Position numbers and translations under genes: made by a program
Shown here: piece by piece, positions 8,262-14,883 of the stretch
How the letters are laid out: the number at the start of each line of letters is the position of its first letter
Position numbering within the stretch: the stretch's first letter is position 1
Assembly: GCA_023145595.1 (NCBI GenBank)
Contig: JAGLDM010000291.1
Coordinates: 1 to 14,883, forward strand
Length of the DNA: 14,883 nt
Direction: 5' to 3'
From: Flavobacteriaceae bacterium
GTDB lineage: Bacteria; Bacteroidota; Bacteroidia; Flavobacteriales; Flavobacteriaceae
The notes under the pieces: generated by a model
What the model was told of the DNA's origin: nothing
Database searches by the model: none
Seen by the model: only the letters and a program-made list of their open reading frames with translations

Positions 8262-8615
8262 TTAAATGAGTTTTGCATTTAAATAATCTAGTTTTGTATT
8301 AAAACTAGATTCAAAATCAAACCATTCTATTTCAGTATCTTTTCGAAACCAAGTGCCTTGTCTTTTGGCAAATCTACGGGTGTTTTTTTTGATTTCTGAA
8401 ATGGCAAAGTTCAAATCAATCTTTCCATCAAAATAGGAGAAAAGTTCTCTATAGCCAACGGTTTGAAGCGCGTTGAGTTCTTTAGTTTCTTCTAAACAAG
8501 CAATTTTGCACCATAAGGTCTGTACGTTGATTGATACGCTACAGCTAGGTCAATTTTAATTGGAGTGAAATTATGCTTTTGTTTTAGGTTGTTTAATTTA
8601 TAAAAGTTTCTAAAA
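8262..8615 (-). pseudogene. Broken partial copy of the 3' half of miaA
   Basis: This stretch is homologous to the C-terminal part of the intact miaA downstream at 9419. From the 5' side (about 8615) it encodes degenerate MiaA sequence in shifting frames, including H-N-F-T-P-I-K-I. It then shows a deletion of about 20 bp, a 1-bp insertion near 8495 giving a frameshift, and an 18-bp deletion. From 8483 down to 8262 the frame is open and ends with a plausible but different MiaA-like tail (W-F-D-F-E-S-S-F-N... stop at 8262-8264). Bases 8315-8483 match 9475-9643 with only two differences, both synonymous. No start codon, P-loop or substrate-binding half is present, so it cannot make active enzyme. 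It abuts the stop codon of the DUF2490 gene. Confidence 0.88.
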
Positions 8616-8619
8616 CTGA

Positions 8620-9318
8620 TTAAAAATTAATATATTTTGCAGGTTGATAAATATAATTATTATTGAATTTAAGTGTTAATTGAATTAAAAAAATTCCGGA
8701 CAAAACTTTTCGATCTCCAAGGTTTCGTTGTCCTACAAAATAATTTACTCCAATAGAATGCAAAGGGTCAAAATTATAGAGAACTCCAGCACCTGCACGT
8801 ATAACCTGTAAGCCATTAAAATTATCGCTTTTTCTTAGAAAAATACCACCACCAACATAAGGGATCCATTTTTCGTTGAGTAAATAGTTTATATAAATAA
8901 CTTCTCTTAAGGCATAGGTTTCTTTTGTGTTTTCAGCCTTATCCATTTGACCTTTAAGTTGATTTACAAACATAAATTTATTAAAAGTATATTTAAAAAC
9001 AAACCCCAATCCTATTCTGTATTCATTATTAATTTCTCTTACATTATATCTGAAATCAGGGACAATTTCTAAATGTTTTATTCCTAAATAATGTAAAGCA
9101 CCTTCTATATACCAACGGTCAAGATTTTTAAAATTATTAGTAAAACGGGTTTGGTATTCGGCGGTGTATTTTAATTTTTCGCCACCCCATGCGAATCGAG
9201 TTCCAGTCCAAAGTTCATTATCCCAATTATCCGATTCGTTTACTACTTGCGAATAGGAAGACATTGTTGTAAATAGACTTAGTATAAATAATATTTGATA
9301 AAATTTCATTAAACTCAT
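8620..9318 (-). CDS. DUF2490-type outer-membrane beta-barrel protein
   Basis: A 232-residue exported protein. Residues 1-23 form a signal peptide ending S-S-Y-S-Q. The rest alternates hydrophobic and polar residues with many aromatic residues, as in small outer-membrane barrels. The W-x-x-x-E-x-x-x-R-F and D-F-R-Y-N patterns, plus repeated G-x-G-x-x-x-x-Y strands, fit DUF2490, a family without a known function. The predicted start is ATG at 9316-9318; a second ATG at 9307-9309 (M-K-F-Y-Q) gives a more typical signal peptide and may be the true start. It lies 100 bp after miaA with no obvious terminator between them. It sits between intact miaA and the broken miaA copy, so it is inside the duplicated arrangement. 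Confidence 0.8.
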   Translation of the reverse strand: MSLMKFYQILFILSLFTTMSSYSQVVNESDNWDNELWTGTRFAWGGEKLKYTAEYQTRFTNNFKNLDRWYIEGALHYLGIKHLEIVPDFRYNVREINNEYRIGLGFVFKYTFNKFMFVNQLKGQMDKAENTKETYALREVIYINYLLNEKWIPYVGGGIFLRKSDNFNGLQVIRAGAGVLYNFDPLHSIGVNYFVGQRNLGDRKVLSGIFLIQLTLKFNNNYIYQPAKYINF

Positions 9319-9418
9319 TTTATTTTAAGAGTAAAATTATCAGGCAATAGTTTGGTAGGTGATAACTACCTCTGTTGTAAATATAAGGATAATTATTAGT
9401 ATTTAAAAAAAAGTGAAA

Positions 9419-10336
9419 TTAGTCATTTATTTGTGTTGAAAGATAGTTCGAAATTATGCCGAAACCACTCTTGTAATCAAACCATTCTATTTCAGTATCT
9501 TTTCGAAACCAAGTGCCTTGTCTTTTGGCAAATCTACGGGTGTTCTTTTTAATTTCTGAAATGGCAAAGTTCAAATCAATCTTTCCATCAAAATAGGAGA
9601 AAAGTTCTCTATAGCCAACGGTTTGAAGCGCGTTGAGTTCTTTGTGAGGGTAGAGTGCTTTCGCTTCTTCTAACAAGCCATTTTGCATCATAAGATCTAC
9701 ACGCTGATTGATACGGTCATATAAAACTTCTCTTTCAGCCGTTAAACCAATTTTGACAGGAGTGAAGTTTCGTTTTTCTTTAGGTTTGTTTTTAAAGTAA
9801 GAATAGGGTTGACCTGTTCCAATGCAAATAGCAAGTGCTCTTATTAATCGATGTGGATTCTCAATTTCTATAGATTCATAACTAACTTTATCAAGGTCGA
9901 GTAATTGCTTTTGAAGGCTCTCAATTCCTTCAGAAATCAATCTATTATTCAAGTTTGTTCTAACTTCTGGTGGCACATCAGGAAAGTAATCCAAGCCTTT
10001 TAGAACAGCATCAATATATAATCCACTTCCGCCAACCATGATAACAACATTGCTTTTGTTAAAAAGGGAATCTAATTGATCTAGCGCATCGCGTTCAAAC
10101 TGCCCGACATTATAGTCTTCAAAAATTGATCTATTCTGAATAAAGTGATGTTTTGCGCTTGCAAGTTCTTCTTTGTCGGGCACGGCAGTACCAATACACA
10201 TTTCCTTAAAAAACTGTCTAGAATCCGATGAGATGATTTCACTCTTAAAGTGTTGCGCTAATGCTATACTTAACGTTGTTTTTCCAATGGCAGTTGGGCC
10301 AACAATCACAATTAAATAGTTTTTGTTTGATTGCAT
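9419..10336 (-). CDS. miaA: tRNA dimethylallyltransferase MiaA
   Basis: A 305-residue enzyme that transfers dimethylallyl from DMAPP to N6 of A37 in tRNAs reading codons beginning with U, the first step of ms2i6A formation. The P-loop G-P-T-A-I-G-K-T (13-20), the S-S-D-S-R-Q-F motif (D38-S-R-Q) and the G-G-S-G-L-Y motif are all present, as is the C-terminal R-R-F-A-K-R-Q-x-T-W-F tRNA-contact segment. The length is normal. The frame can be extended to a TTG at 10339, but the ATG at 10334-10336 is preferred. Its A is the last base of the channel gene's TGA stop (TGATG), so the two are translationally coupled. The last 56 codons share a nearly identical 169-bp tract with the pseudogene at 8262-8615; the final 18 residues differ between the copies. 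Confidence 0.96.
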   Translation of the reverse strand: MQSNKNYLIVIVGPTAIGKTTLSIALAQHFKSEIISSDSRQFFKEMCIGTAVPDKEELASAKHHFIQNRSIFEDYNVGQFERDALDQLDSLFNKSNVVIMVGGSGLYIDAVLKGLDYFPDVPPEVRTNLNNRLISEGIESLQKQLLDLDKVSYESIEIENPHRLIRALAICIGTGQPYSYFKNKPKEKRNFTPVKIGLTAEREVLYDRINQRVDLMMQNGLLEEAKALYPHKELNALQTVGYRELFSYFDGKIDLNFAISEIKKNTRRFAKRQGTWFRKDTEIEWFDYKSGFGIISNYLSTQIND

Positions 10337-11175
10337 CAATCGTTGAATTTTTCTCCGCAGTTAAAACAAAATTCAGCAGTGTCTTGATGGTTTTCTGAGG
10401 CACAAGTTGTACAAGATTTTGTATTTGTATCAATCTGTTTTTTTCTGTCTAGGGTTACGTATTCTGCACTGATAATTCCTGTTGGAATTGCAATTATTCC
10501 ATAACCTAAAATCATAACAATAGATGCTATAAATTGTCCGAATCCAGAAACGGGTGCAATGTCACCATAACCAACAGTTGTTAGTGTAACAATAGCCCAA
10601 TATACGCTTCTCGGAATACTGGTGAACCCACTATCATTACTGCCTTCAATTAAATACATAATGGTACCTAAAATAATACACAATACAACAACAGCAAATA
10701 AGAATACTGTAATTTTATTTCTACTTGCTCTTAGCGCTTTTAATAAATTGTTAGATGCTCCTAAGAATTGAACCAATTTTAATATTCTAAATACACGAAG
10801 GAGTCGTAGAGCTCTTAACGCTACAAGTGCATGTGAGCCTATTAGAAAAAACGACAAATATTTAGGGATGGTAGAAAGGAAGTCAATAACACCATAAAAA
10901 CTAAAAATATATTCTTTTGGTTTTTTGATGGATACTACGCGCGCAATATATTCAATGGTGAAAAATACAGTTATAATCCATTCAATAGTATTGAGTAGTA
11001 CATGGTATTCTGCGTCTATTTTATCGACGCTTTCTAACATTACAGCCAATATGCTGACTAAAATAGTGATCAATAAAACAATATCAAACAATTTTCCAGC
11101 ACGTGTATCGGCTTCATAAATAATTTCATGAAGTTGATGTTTCCAATTAGAATGCTCTTTTGTTTTTTTAGACAT
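10336..11175 (-). CDS. Voltage-gated-type potassium channel with C-terminal zinc ribbon
   Basis: A 279-residue six-helix ion channel of the Ion_trans family. Predicted segments are S1 28-50, S2 61-82, S3 91-113, S4 116-138, pore helix about 188-200 and S6 212-237. S4 carries positive residues every third position (R121, R124, R127, R130, K133), the voltage-sensor pattern. The selectivity filter is T-V-G-Y-G-D (200-205), which specifies K+. The cytoplasmic tail ends in a compact C-x2-C...C-x2-C module (C255, C258, C270, C273) that looks like a zinc ribbon, an unusual addition to a small bacterial Kv-like channel. It starts 7 bp after the exonuclease gene and overlaps miaA by one base. The co-transcription with tRNA modification and nuclease genes does not suggest a joint pathway. 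Confidence 0.92.
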   Translation of the reverse strand: MSKKTKEHSNWKHQLHEIIYEADTRAGKLFDIVLLITILVSILAVMLESVDKIDAEYHVLLNTIEWIITVFFTIEYIARVVSIKKPKEYIFSFYGVIDFLSTIPKYLSFFLIGSHALVALRALRLLRVFRILKLVQFLGASNNLLKALRASRNKITVFLFAVVVLCIILGTIMYLIEGSNDSGFTSIPRSVYWAIVTLTTVGYGDIAPVSGFGQFIASIVMILGYGIIAIPTGIISAEYVTLDRKKQIDTNTKSCTTCASENHQDTAEFCFNCGEKFND

Positions 11176-11182
11176 GTTTAAA

Positions 11183-12262
11183 TTAGAATCGAATTATTTT
11201 TTGAACTTTATTTTTTTGTAGGTAATTCTTAATAATATACCGGTTTGCTTTATTATTTTTAATAGGGGTAACCATTGATTTTAAAACCTCAATATGATTT
11301 AATTGATACTCTAAATCTACAAAACAAAAACCTAATACACTGTTATCTTCTATTAAAACAACAGATTTTTCTCCAGAAGCACGTCCTTTATCAACGATTA
11401 TTAAATTCGGATTGCTAAATTCTATAGACTCAATATTCTGGGTTAGATTAAAATTATATTTTGGTTTATGTACTTTAACTTCGTTTTGAAATTTAAGGGC
11501 ATTAATCAATTCATTACCTGTTTTTTCATAAGTAACAGACGTTAATAGTTTTTGAATTGTTTTCCCTTTTTTAGAAGTTTTTAAGAGGATTTTATTCATT
11601 CCCTTTTTGATGTCTTTTCCTTTTCCGATATAAAGTATGGTTCCGTTGATATCATGAATATAAAAGACACCAGGTTCAGAAGGGAGGTCGTCTAATATGG
11701 TTTGAAATTTGGAGGATAACTCCTTTTCAATTCCATGCTTTACACTACTTTTAATGATTGTCTTTTCAACATCTTTATCTATCAGTAATTTAAAAAGTTT
11801 TACCGTTGCTAAAGCATCACCTTCTGCGCGATGTCTGTTAGAAACGGGGATGCAAAGGGTTTTACATAGTTTACCCAAACTGTAAGATTCTAAATCAGGA
11901 ATTAATTTCTTTGTTAAATCAACCGTACATAATGTTTCTCTTTGAAAATCAAATCCGAGGCGTCTAAATTCTGTTTGTAAAATCCGATAGTCGAACACAG
12001 TATTGTGTGCTACAATAATACAGCCTTCGGTGATTTCAACAAGTCGCTTGGCTATTTCATGAAATTTAGGAGCATTTTTAAGCATCCCAGAATTAATTCC
12101 GGTTAGGCGAACCACAAAAGGTTGTATTTCCTTTTCGGGATTTATTAATGTTATTAGTTGATCTACAATTTCATGCCCGTCAAATTTATAAACGGCAATT
12201 TCTGTAATGCCTTCTTCATTAAATTTTCCTCCAGTGGTTTCTATGTCTAGTATTGCGTACAA
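11183..12262 (-). CDS. DEDDh 3'-5' exonuclease fused to a degenerate GIY-YIG domain
   Basis: A 359-residue protein. Residues 1-165 are a DnaQ/PolC-epsilon-like 3'-5' exonuclease with all five DEDDh residues: D6 and E8 (L-D-I-E-T-T-G), D91 (A-H-N-T-V-F-D), H144 and D149 (H-R-A-E-G-D). Residues 193-272 have the shape of a UvrC/Cho-type GIY-YIG domain (P-G-V-F-Y-I, L-Y-I-G-K-G-K, ending K-P-K-Y-N). Three positions expected for catalysis are changed: the GIY Tyr is F200, the Arg after K-K is G221, and the Glu before x-N is F258. The YIG Tyr (Y211) and N260 remain. Residues 273-359 match no domain I recognise. DnaQ-UvrC-like fusions occur in several phyla and are thought to act in DNA repair. The start is TTG at 12260-12262; no in-frame ATG precedes the D-I-E-T-T-G motif. 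It sits 29 bp after yggS. Confidence 0.88.
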   Translation of the reverse strand: MYAILDIETTGGKFNEEGITEIAVYKFDGHEIVDQLITLINPEKEIQPFVVRLTGINSGMLKNAPKFHEIAKRLVEITEGCIIVAHNTVFDYRILQTEFRRLGFDFQRETLCTVDLTKKLIPDLESYSLGKLCKTLCIPVSNRHRAEGDALATVKLFKLLIDKDVEKTIIKSSVKHGIEKELSSKFQTILDDLPSEPGVFYIHDINGTILYIGKGKDIKKGMNKILLKTSKKGKTIQKLLTSVTYEKTGNELINALKFQNEVKVHKPKYNFNLTQNIESIEFSNPNLIIVDKGRASGEKSVVLIEDNSVLGFCFVDLEYQLNHIEVLKSMVTPIKNNKANRYIIKNYLQKNKVQKIIRF

Positions 12263-12291
12263 ATCGTTTATTAAAAATTAGGAGTTTATTA

Positions 12292-12951
12292 TTAAGAATA
12301 GTTTCTCGTTCCAAAAATAGAACTTCCAACGCGAATCATGGTACTTCCTTCTTCAATTGCAGTTTTATAATCACCGCTCATTCCCATAGAGAGTGTTGTA
12401 AGTTGTTTGTTAGGGGTAGATAATTCTTTAAAAATTTCATTTAAACTTGAAAACTCTGCTCGTACTTGGTTTTTATCCGCTGTAAAACTTGCCATTCCCA
12501 TCAGTCCGACTACATTAATGTTTTCGAAAGCATTAAATTCTTCGGAATTTAAGATAGTTTTGATTTCATTTTCGGAAAGTCCAAATTTACTTTCTTCTTG
12601 AGCAATCTTTACTTGTAGTAAGCAGTTAATTACTCTATCGTGTTTTAGTGCTTGTTTGTTGATTTCTTTTAAAGTTTTTAAACTATCAACACCATGAATT
12701 AAATCTACAAAATGAGCCATGTATTTCACCTTGTTTCTTTGAAGGTGTCCGATCATGTGCCATTTAATATCTTTGGGAAGGTCTTCATGTTTATCGACCA
12801 TTTCCTGAATTTTATTTTCACCAAAAATTCGTTGCCCCGCCTCATACGCCTCCAAAATATCACAAACTGGTTTTGTTTTTGAAACGGCAACTAGCGTTAC
12901 GTTTTTAGGAATTTCTGATTTTAATTTTTGCAGATTATCAGTAATAGACAT
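12292..12951 (-). CDS. yggS: YggS-family PLP-binding protein (PLPBP)
   Basis: A 219-residue single-domain TIM-barrel protein that binds pyridoxal 5'-phosphate and helps control B6 vitamer and amino-acid balance. It has no known catalytic activity. The PLP lysine is in V-A-V-S-K-T-K-P (K25 with this start). F-G-E-N-K-I-Q-E, W-H-M-I-G-H-L-Q-R-N-K, L-S-M-G-M-S-G-D and the phosphate-binding R-V-G-S-S-I-F-G-T-R-N-Y at the C-terminus all match the family. The frame opens at an ATG at 12960, nine bases earlier. The second ATG (M-S-I-T-D-N-L) matches the common family start and leaves a 24-base leader from the predicted promoter, so it is preferred. It is the first gene of the yggS-exonuclease-channel-miaA run. 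Confidence 0.94.
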   Translation of the reverse strand: MSITDNLQKLKSEIPKNVTLVAVSKTKPVCDILEAYEAGQRIFGENKIQEMVDKHEDLPKDIKWHMIGHLQRNKVKYMAHFVDLIHGVDSLKTLKEINKQALKHDRVINCLLQVKIAQEESKFGLSENEIKTILNSEEFNAFENINVVGLMGMASFTADKNQVRAEFSSLNEIFKELSTPNKQLTTLSMGMSGDYKTAIEEGSTMIRVGSSIFGTRNYS

Positions 12952-12982
12952 AGGGTGCATTTATAAAAAAAAATGGTTAAAT

Positions 12983-13015
12983 CAAAGATACTACTTTATG
13001 AGATAAGTGCCTAAA
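12983..13015 (-). promoter_or_regulatory. Promoter of the yggS operon
   Basis: On the minus strand TATCTTTG (12983-12990) matches the TAnnTTTG -7 consensus exactly. A TTTA (12012-13015 region, bases 13012-13015), one mismatch from TTTG, lies 21 bases upstream of it. Transcription would start near 12976. The -33 element falls inside a 17-bp direct repeat shared with the serA terminator arm. Confidence 0.55.
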
Positions 13016-13044
13016 GTTATTTAGAACTAAAAGAGGTCTAAATT

Positions 13045-13088
13045 AAAAAGTGTCTAAAGTTATTCTCAAATAGAAAACTTTAGACACT
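13045..13088 (-). terminator. Rho-independent terminator after serA
   Basis: A perfect 13-bp inverted repeat, 13049-13061 with 13076-13088, surrounds a 14-base loop. On the minus strand it is followed by TTTTAATTT, as expected for termination of the serC-serA transcript, whose last stop is 32 bases upstream. A near-copy of one arm (17 bp, one mismatch) lies at 13005-13021. Confidence 0.7.
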
Positions 13089-13119
13089 CTAAGTATTTTA
13101 AACTCTAATTACTCTTAAA

Positions 13120-14070
13120 TTATTTCAATATTGAAATGATTTGAGAAGCTAATTCAGATCCAATTCTATCTTGAGCCTCTGCAGTTGCCGCTCCAATATG
13201 TGGAGATAAAGACAATGAAGAATTCATTAATAACTGAATTTCTGGTTTAGGTTCTTTTTCAAAAACATCTAAAGCTGCTTTTGCAATTTGTCCTTCTTCC
13301 AATGCTTTTACTAAAGCAACTTCATCAACAACACCACCACGAGCAGCATTTACTAAAATTGCAGAGTTTTTCATAATTTCAAATTCTGCAGCACCAATTA
13401 CATATTCATCTTGTGCAGGAACGTGTAATGTGATGAAATCAGCTTGTTTTAAAACCTCTTCTTTAGAAATTGTTTGAATATCAAAATTAACGGTTTGTCC
13501 GTCAAAAAAGTCCAACTCTAAATTTACATTGTCAATAAATGGATCAAAAGCAATGACTTTCATTCCTGCTCCTAAAGCCACTTTTGCAGTTGCTTGACCA
13601 ATACGACCTATTCCTAAAACACCTAATGTTTTACCTTTTAATTCAACTCCTTTTGCGTAGGCTTTTTTCAATCCTTTAAAATTAGAATCACCTTCTAAAG
13701 GCATATCTCTGTTCGAATTGTTTAAGAAACGAGCCATTCCGTAGAAGTGACCGAATACTAATTCTGCAACAGAATGAGAAGATGCAGCAGGTGTATTGAT
13801 TACTTGCAATCCTTTTTCACGAGCATATTCAACATCAATATTGTCCATTCCAACACCACCACGACCGATGATTTTTAAAGAAGGACAGTTATCAATAATG
13901 TCTTTTCTTACCGTAGTTGCACTTCTTACTAAGATTACAGTAATTTCATTTTTATTGATATAATCAACCAATTGATTTTGTGCTACGGTAGTTAAAATCA
14001 CTTCAAAACCTGCGTTTTCAAGATCTATAATTCCGCTTTGAGCGATACCGTCGTTTGCTAATACTTTCAT
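13120..14070 (-). CDS. serA: D-3-phosphoglycerate dehydrogenase (short form)
   Basis: A 316-residue D-2-hydroxyacid dehydrogenase. The Rossmann motif is G-I-G-R-I-G (153-158), with D176 in A-F-D-P. Catalytic residues are R244 (N-A-A-R-G-G), E273 (D-V-F-E-K-E-P) and H291 (S-P-H-I-G-A). R-G-G-V-G-M-D-N-I-D (70-79) is the substrate-loop signature. There is no ACT regulatory domain, so serine feedback through such a domain is not expected. The gene next door is serC, the following pathway step, which supports phosphoglycerate over other hydroxyacid substrates. The frame extends upstream to 14118, but those 16 codons come from the palindromic repeat and its edge; the ATG at 14068-14070 (M-K-V-L-A-N-D-G) is the family start. 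A terminator follows the gene. Confidence 0.93.
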   Translation of the reverse strand: MKVLANDGIAQSGIIDLENAGFEVILTTVAQNQLVDYINKNEITVILVRSATTVRKDIIDNCPSLKIIGRGGVGMDNIDVEYAREKGLQVINTPAASSHSVAELVFGHFYGMARFLNNSNRDMPLEGDSNFKGLKKAYAKGVELKGKTLGVLGIGRIGQATAKVALGAGMKVIAFDPFIDNVNLELDFFDGQTVNFDIQTISKEEVLKQADFITLHVPAQDEYVIGAAEFEIMKNSAILVNAARGGVVDEVALVKALEEGQIAKAALDVFEKEPKPEIQLLMNSSLSLSPHIGAATAEAQDRIGSELASQIISILK

Positions 14071-14086
14071 TTTATAATTTATTAGG

Positions 14087-14148
14087 TTGTCATATTGAGC
14101 GCAGTCGAAATATCTCAATGAGATTCTTCACTTTGTTCAAAATGACAA
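14087..14148. repeat. 62-bp imperfect palindromic intergenic repeat
   Basis: The left half (TTGTCATaTTGAgC...tatctca) and the reverse complement of the right half (TTGTCATtTTGAaC...atctcat) align along their whole length. The outer 7 bp match perfectly, and the inner parts AGTCGAA and AGTGAAG and the ATCTCA tip are also similar. The composition matches palindromic repeats scattered between genes in many Bacteroidota, which often appear as TGAGC...AGTCGAA sequences next to TGTCAT. It fills the serC-serA gap, starting one base after the serC stop. Its minus-strand reading explains the false N-terminal extension of serA. Confidence 0.8.
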
Positions 14149-14149
14149 T

Positions 14150-14883
14150 TTATTTATTTAATTGTTTCATTGCATTCACCAATGCTTGTACACCTTCTAA
14201 AGGCATTGCATTGTAAATACTTGCTCTATAACCACCAACTGAACGGTGACCGTTAATACCACTTAATCCTGCTTCTTTTGCCAAAGTATCAAAAGTTTCT
14301 TTTTCACTTTCGTCAGTTAGTGTAAAAGTAACATTCATCAGAGAACGATCTTCTGTATTTGCTACACCTTTAAAATGCGGATTGCTGTCAATTTCATTAT
14401 ATAGCAACGCTGCTTTTTCTTCGTTTTGTTTTTCTACGGCTGCAACTCCACCCAAACCTTTAATCCATTCCAAAACCAACATTGATGTGTAAATTGCAAA
14501 AACAGGAGGGGTGTTATACATACTTCCTGATGAAGCATGATTTTGATAATCTAGCATTGATGGAATTTGACGTCCAGATTTTCCTAGGACGGCATCTTTT
14601 ACAATGACTAATGCAGTTCCTGCAGGACCCATATTTTTTTGTGCTCCAGCATAAACGATATCAAATTTTGAAAAGTCTAATTCGCGAGAAAAAATATCAG
14701 AACTCATATCACATACTAGTGGAATATCCGTTTGTGGAAAATCTTTTATCTGTGTTCCGAAAATAGTGTTATTACTTGTTAGGTGTAAATAACTTGCATC
14801 CGAAGGAATTGAAAATTCTTTTGGAACATACGTATGGTTTTTATCTTTTGATGAGGCAACAACTTCAACATCTCCAAATAATT
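14150..14883 (-). CDS. serC: Phosphoserine aminotransferase, C-terminal part (cut by window end)
   Basis: The 5' end lies beyond the window; 243 residues plus a partial codon are visible of the roughly 355 usual for the family. The frame runs open through 14883, so internal ATG codons such as that at 14705-14707 are not the start. The segment D-I-P-L-V-C-D-M-S-S-D-I-F-S-R, followed by D-I-V-Y-A-G-A-Q-K-N-M-G-P-A-G, carries the PLP Schiff-base lysine (in A-Q-K-N). N-G-H-R-S-V-G-G-Y-R-A-S-I-Y-N-A-M near the end is the substrate-binding C-terminal motif. The enzyme converts 3-phosphohydroxypyruvate and glutamate to phosphoserine and 2-oxoglutarate (and acts similarly in PLP synthesis in organisms with the PdxB route). 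It is upstream of serA on the same strand. Confidence 0.95.
   Translation of the reverse strand, partial: LFGDVEVVASSKDKNHTYVPKEFSIPSDASYLHLTSNNTIFGTQIKDFPQTDIPLVCDMSSDIFSRELDFSKFDIVYAGAQKNMGPAGTALVIVKDAVLGKSGRQIPSMLDYQNHASSGSMYNTPPVFAIYTSMLVLEWIKGLGGVAAVEKQNEEKAALLYNEIDSNPHFKGVANTEDRSLMNVTFTLTDESEKETFDTLAKEAGLSGINGHRSVGGYRASIYNAMPLEGVQALVNAMKQLNK

Noticed and set aside
8262..9643. Insertion sequence or transposon as the cause of the miaA duplication
   Set aside because: No transposase, terminal inverted repeats or target-site duplication is visible around either copy or the gene between them.
10337..10339. TTG start giving MiaA one extra residue
   Set aside because: The next codon is ATG and overlaps the channel gene's stop as a normal TGATG coupling site.
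14071..14118. Sixteen-codon N-terminal extension of SerA
   Set aside because: The codons come from the palindromic repeat and its flank. The family start M-K-V-L is at 14070.

Overview
This is a low-GC chromosomal segment from a member of the Flavobacteriaceae (Bacteroidota). The evidence is a TonB-dependent receptor with a CarboxypepD_reg-like extension, 'SSYSQ/LFAQ'-type signal peptides, A-rich leaders instead of Shine-Dalgarno sequences, TTTG/TAnnTTTG promoters, and a zapA-6S RNA-rny block. The genus cannot be fixed from sequence alone. Most genes are conserved housekeeping genes; no phage, CRISPR, toxin-antitoxin or transposase gene is visible.

Layout. (1) 204-5588, minus strand: a probable four-gene envelope operon, transcribed as M23 peptidase, TonB-dependent receptor, DUF3108 protein, small membrane protein with a repetitive acidic tail. 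(2) 5698-8201, plus strand: a near-consensus Bacteroidota promoter, a 96-aa coiled-coil protein, zapA, a structured RNA with the layout of 6S RNA (6S-Flavo), rny (RNase Y) and a strong, possibly bidirectional, terminator. Regions 1 and 2 are divergent from the 5589-5697 gap. (3) 8262-12951, minus strand: yggS, a DEDDh exonuclease with a degenerate GIY-YIG domain, a voltage-gated-type potassium channel with a C-terminal zinc ribbon, and miaA, all closely spaced (channel and miaA overlap by one base). A DUF2490 outer-membrane-type protein and a broken second copy of the 3' end of miaA follow. (4) 13045-14883, minus strand: serC (cut by the window edge), a 62-bp imperfect palindromic repeat, serA and a terminator. 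serC and serA are consecutive steps of phosphoserine synthesis.

Four things deserve a second look. The miaA remnant shares a 169-bp tract with intact miaA that differs at two synonymous positions only, while both flanks are strongly diverged, which is the pattern expected of gene conversion. The exonuclease keeps all five DEDDh residues, but its GIY-YIG domain has lost the usual Tyr, Arg and Glu. The probable 6S RNA lies directly after zapA, as it does in E. coli. A coiled-coil gene is paired with zapA, as in other phyla. I found no convincing wholly new system here.
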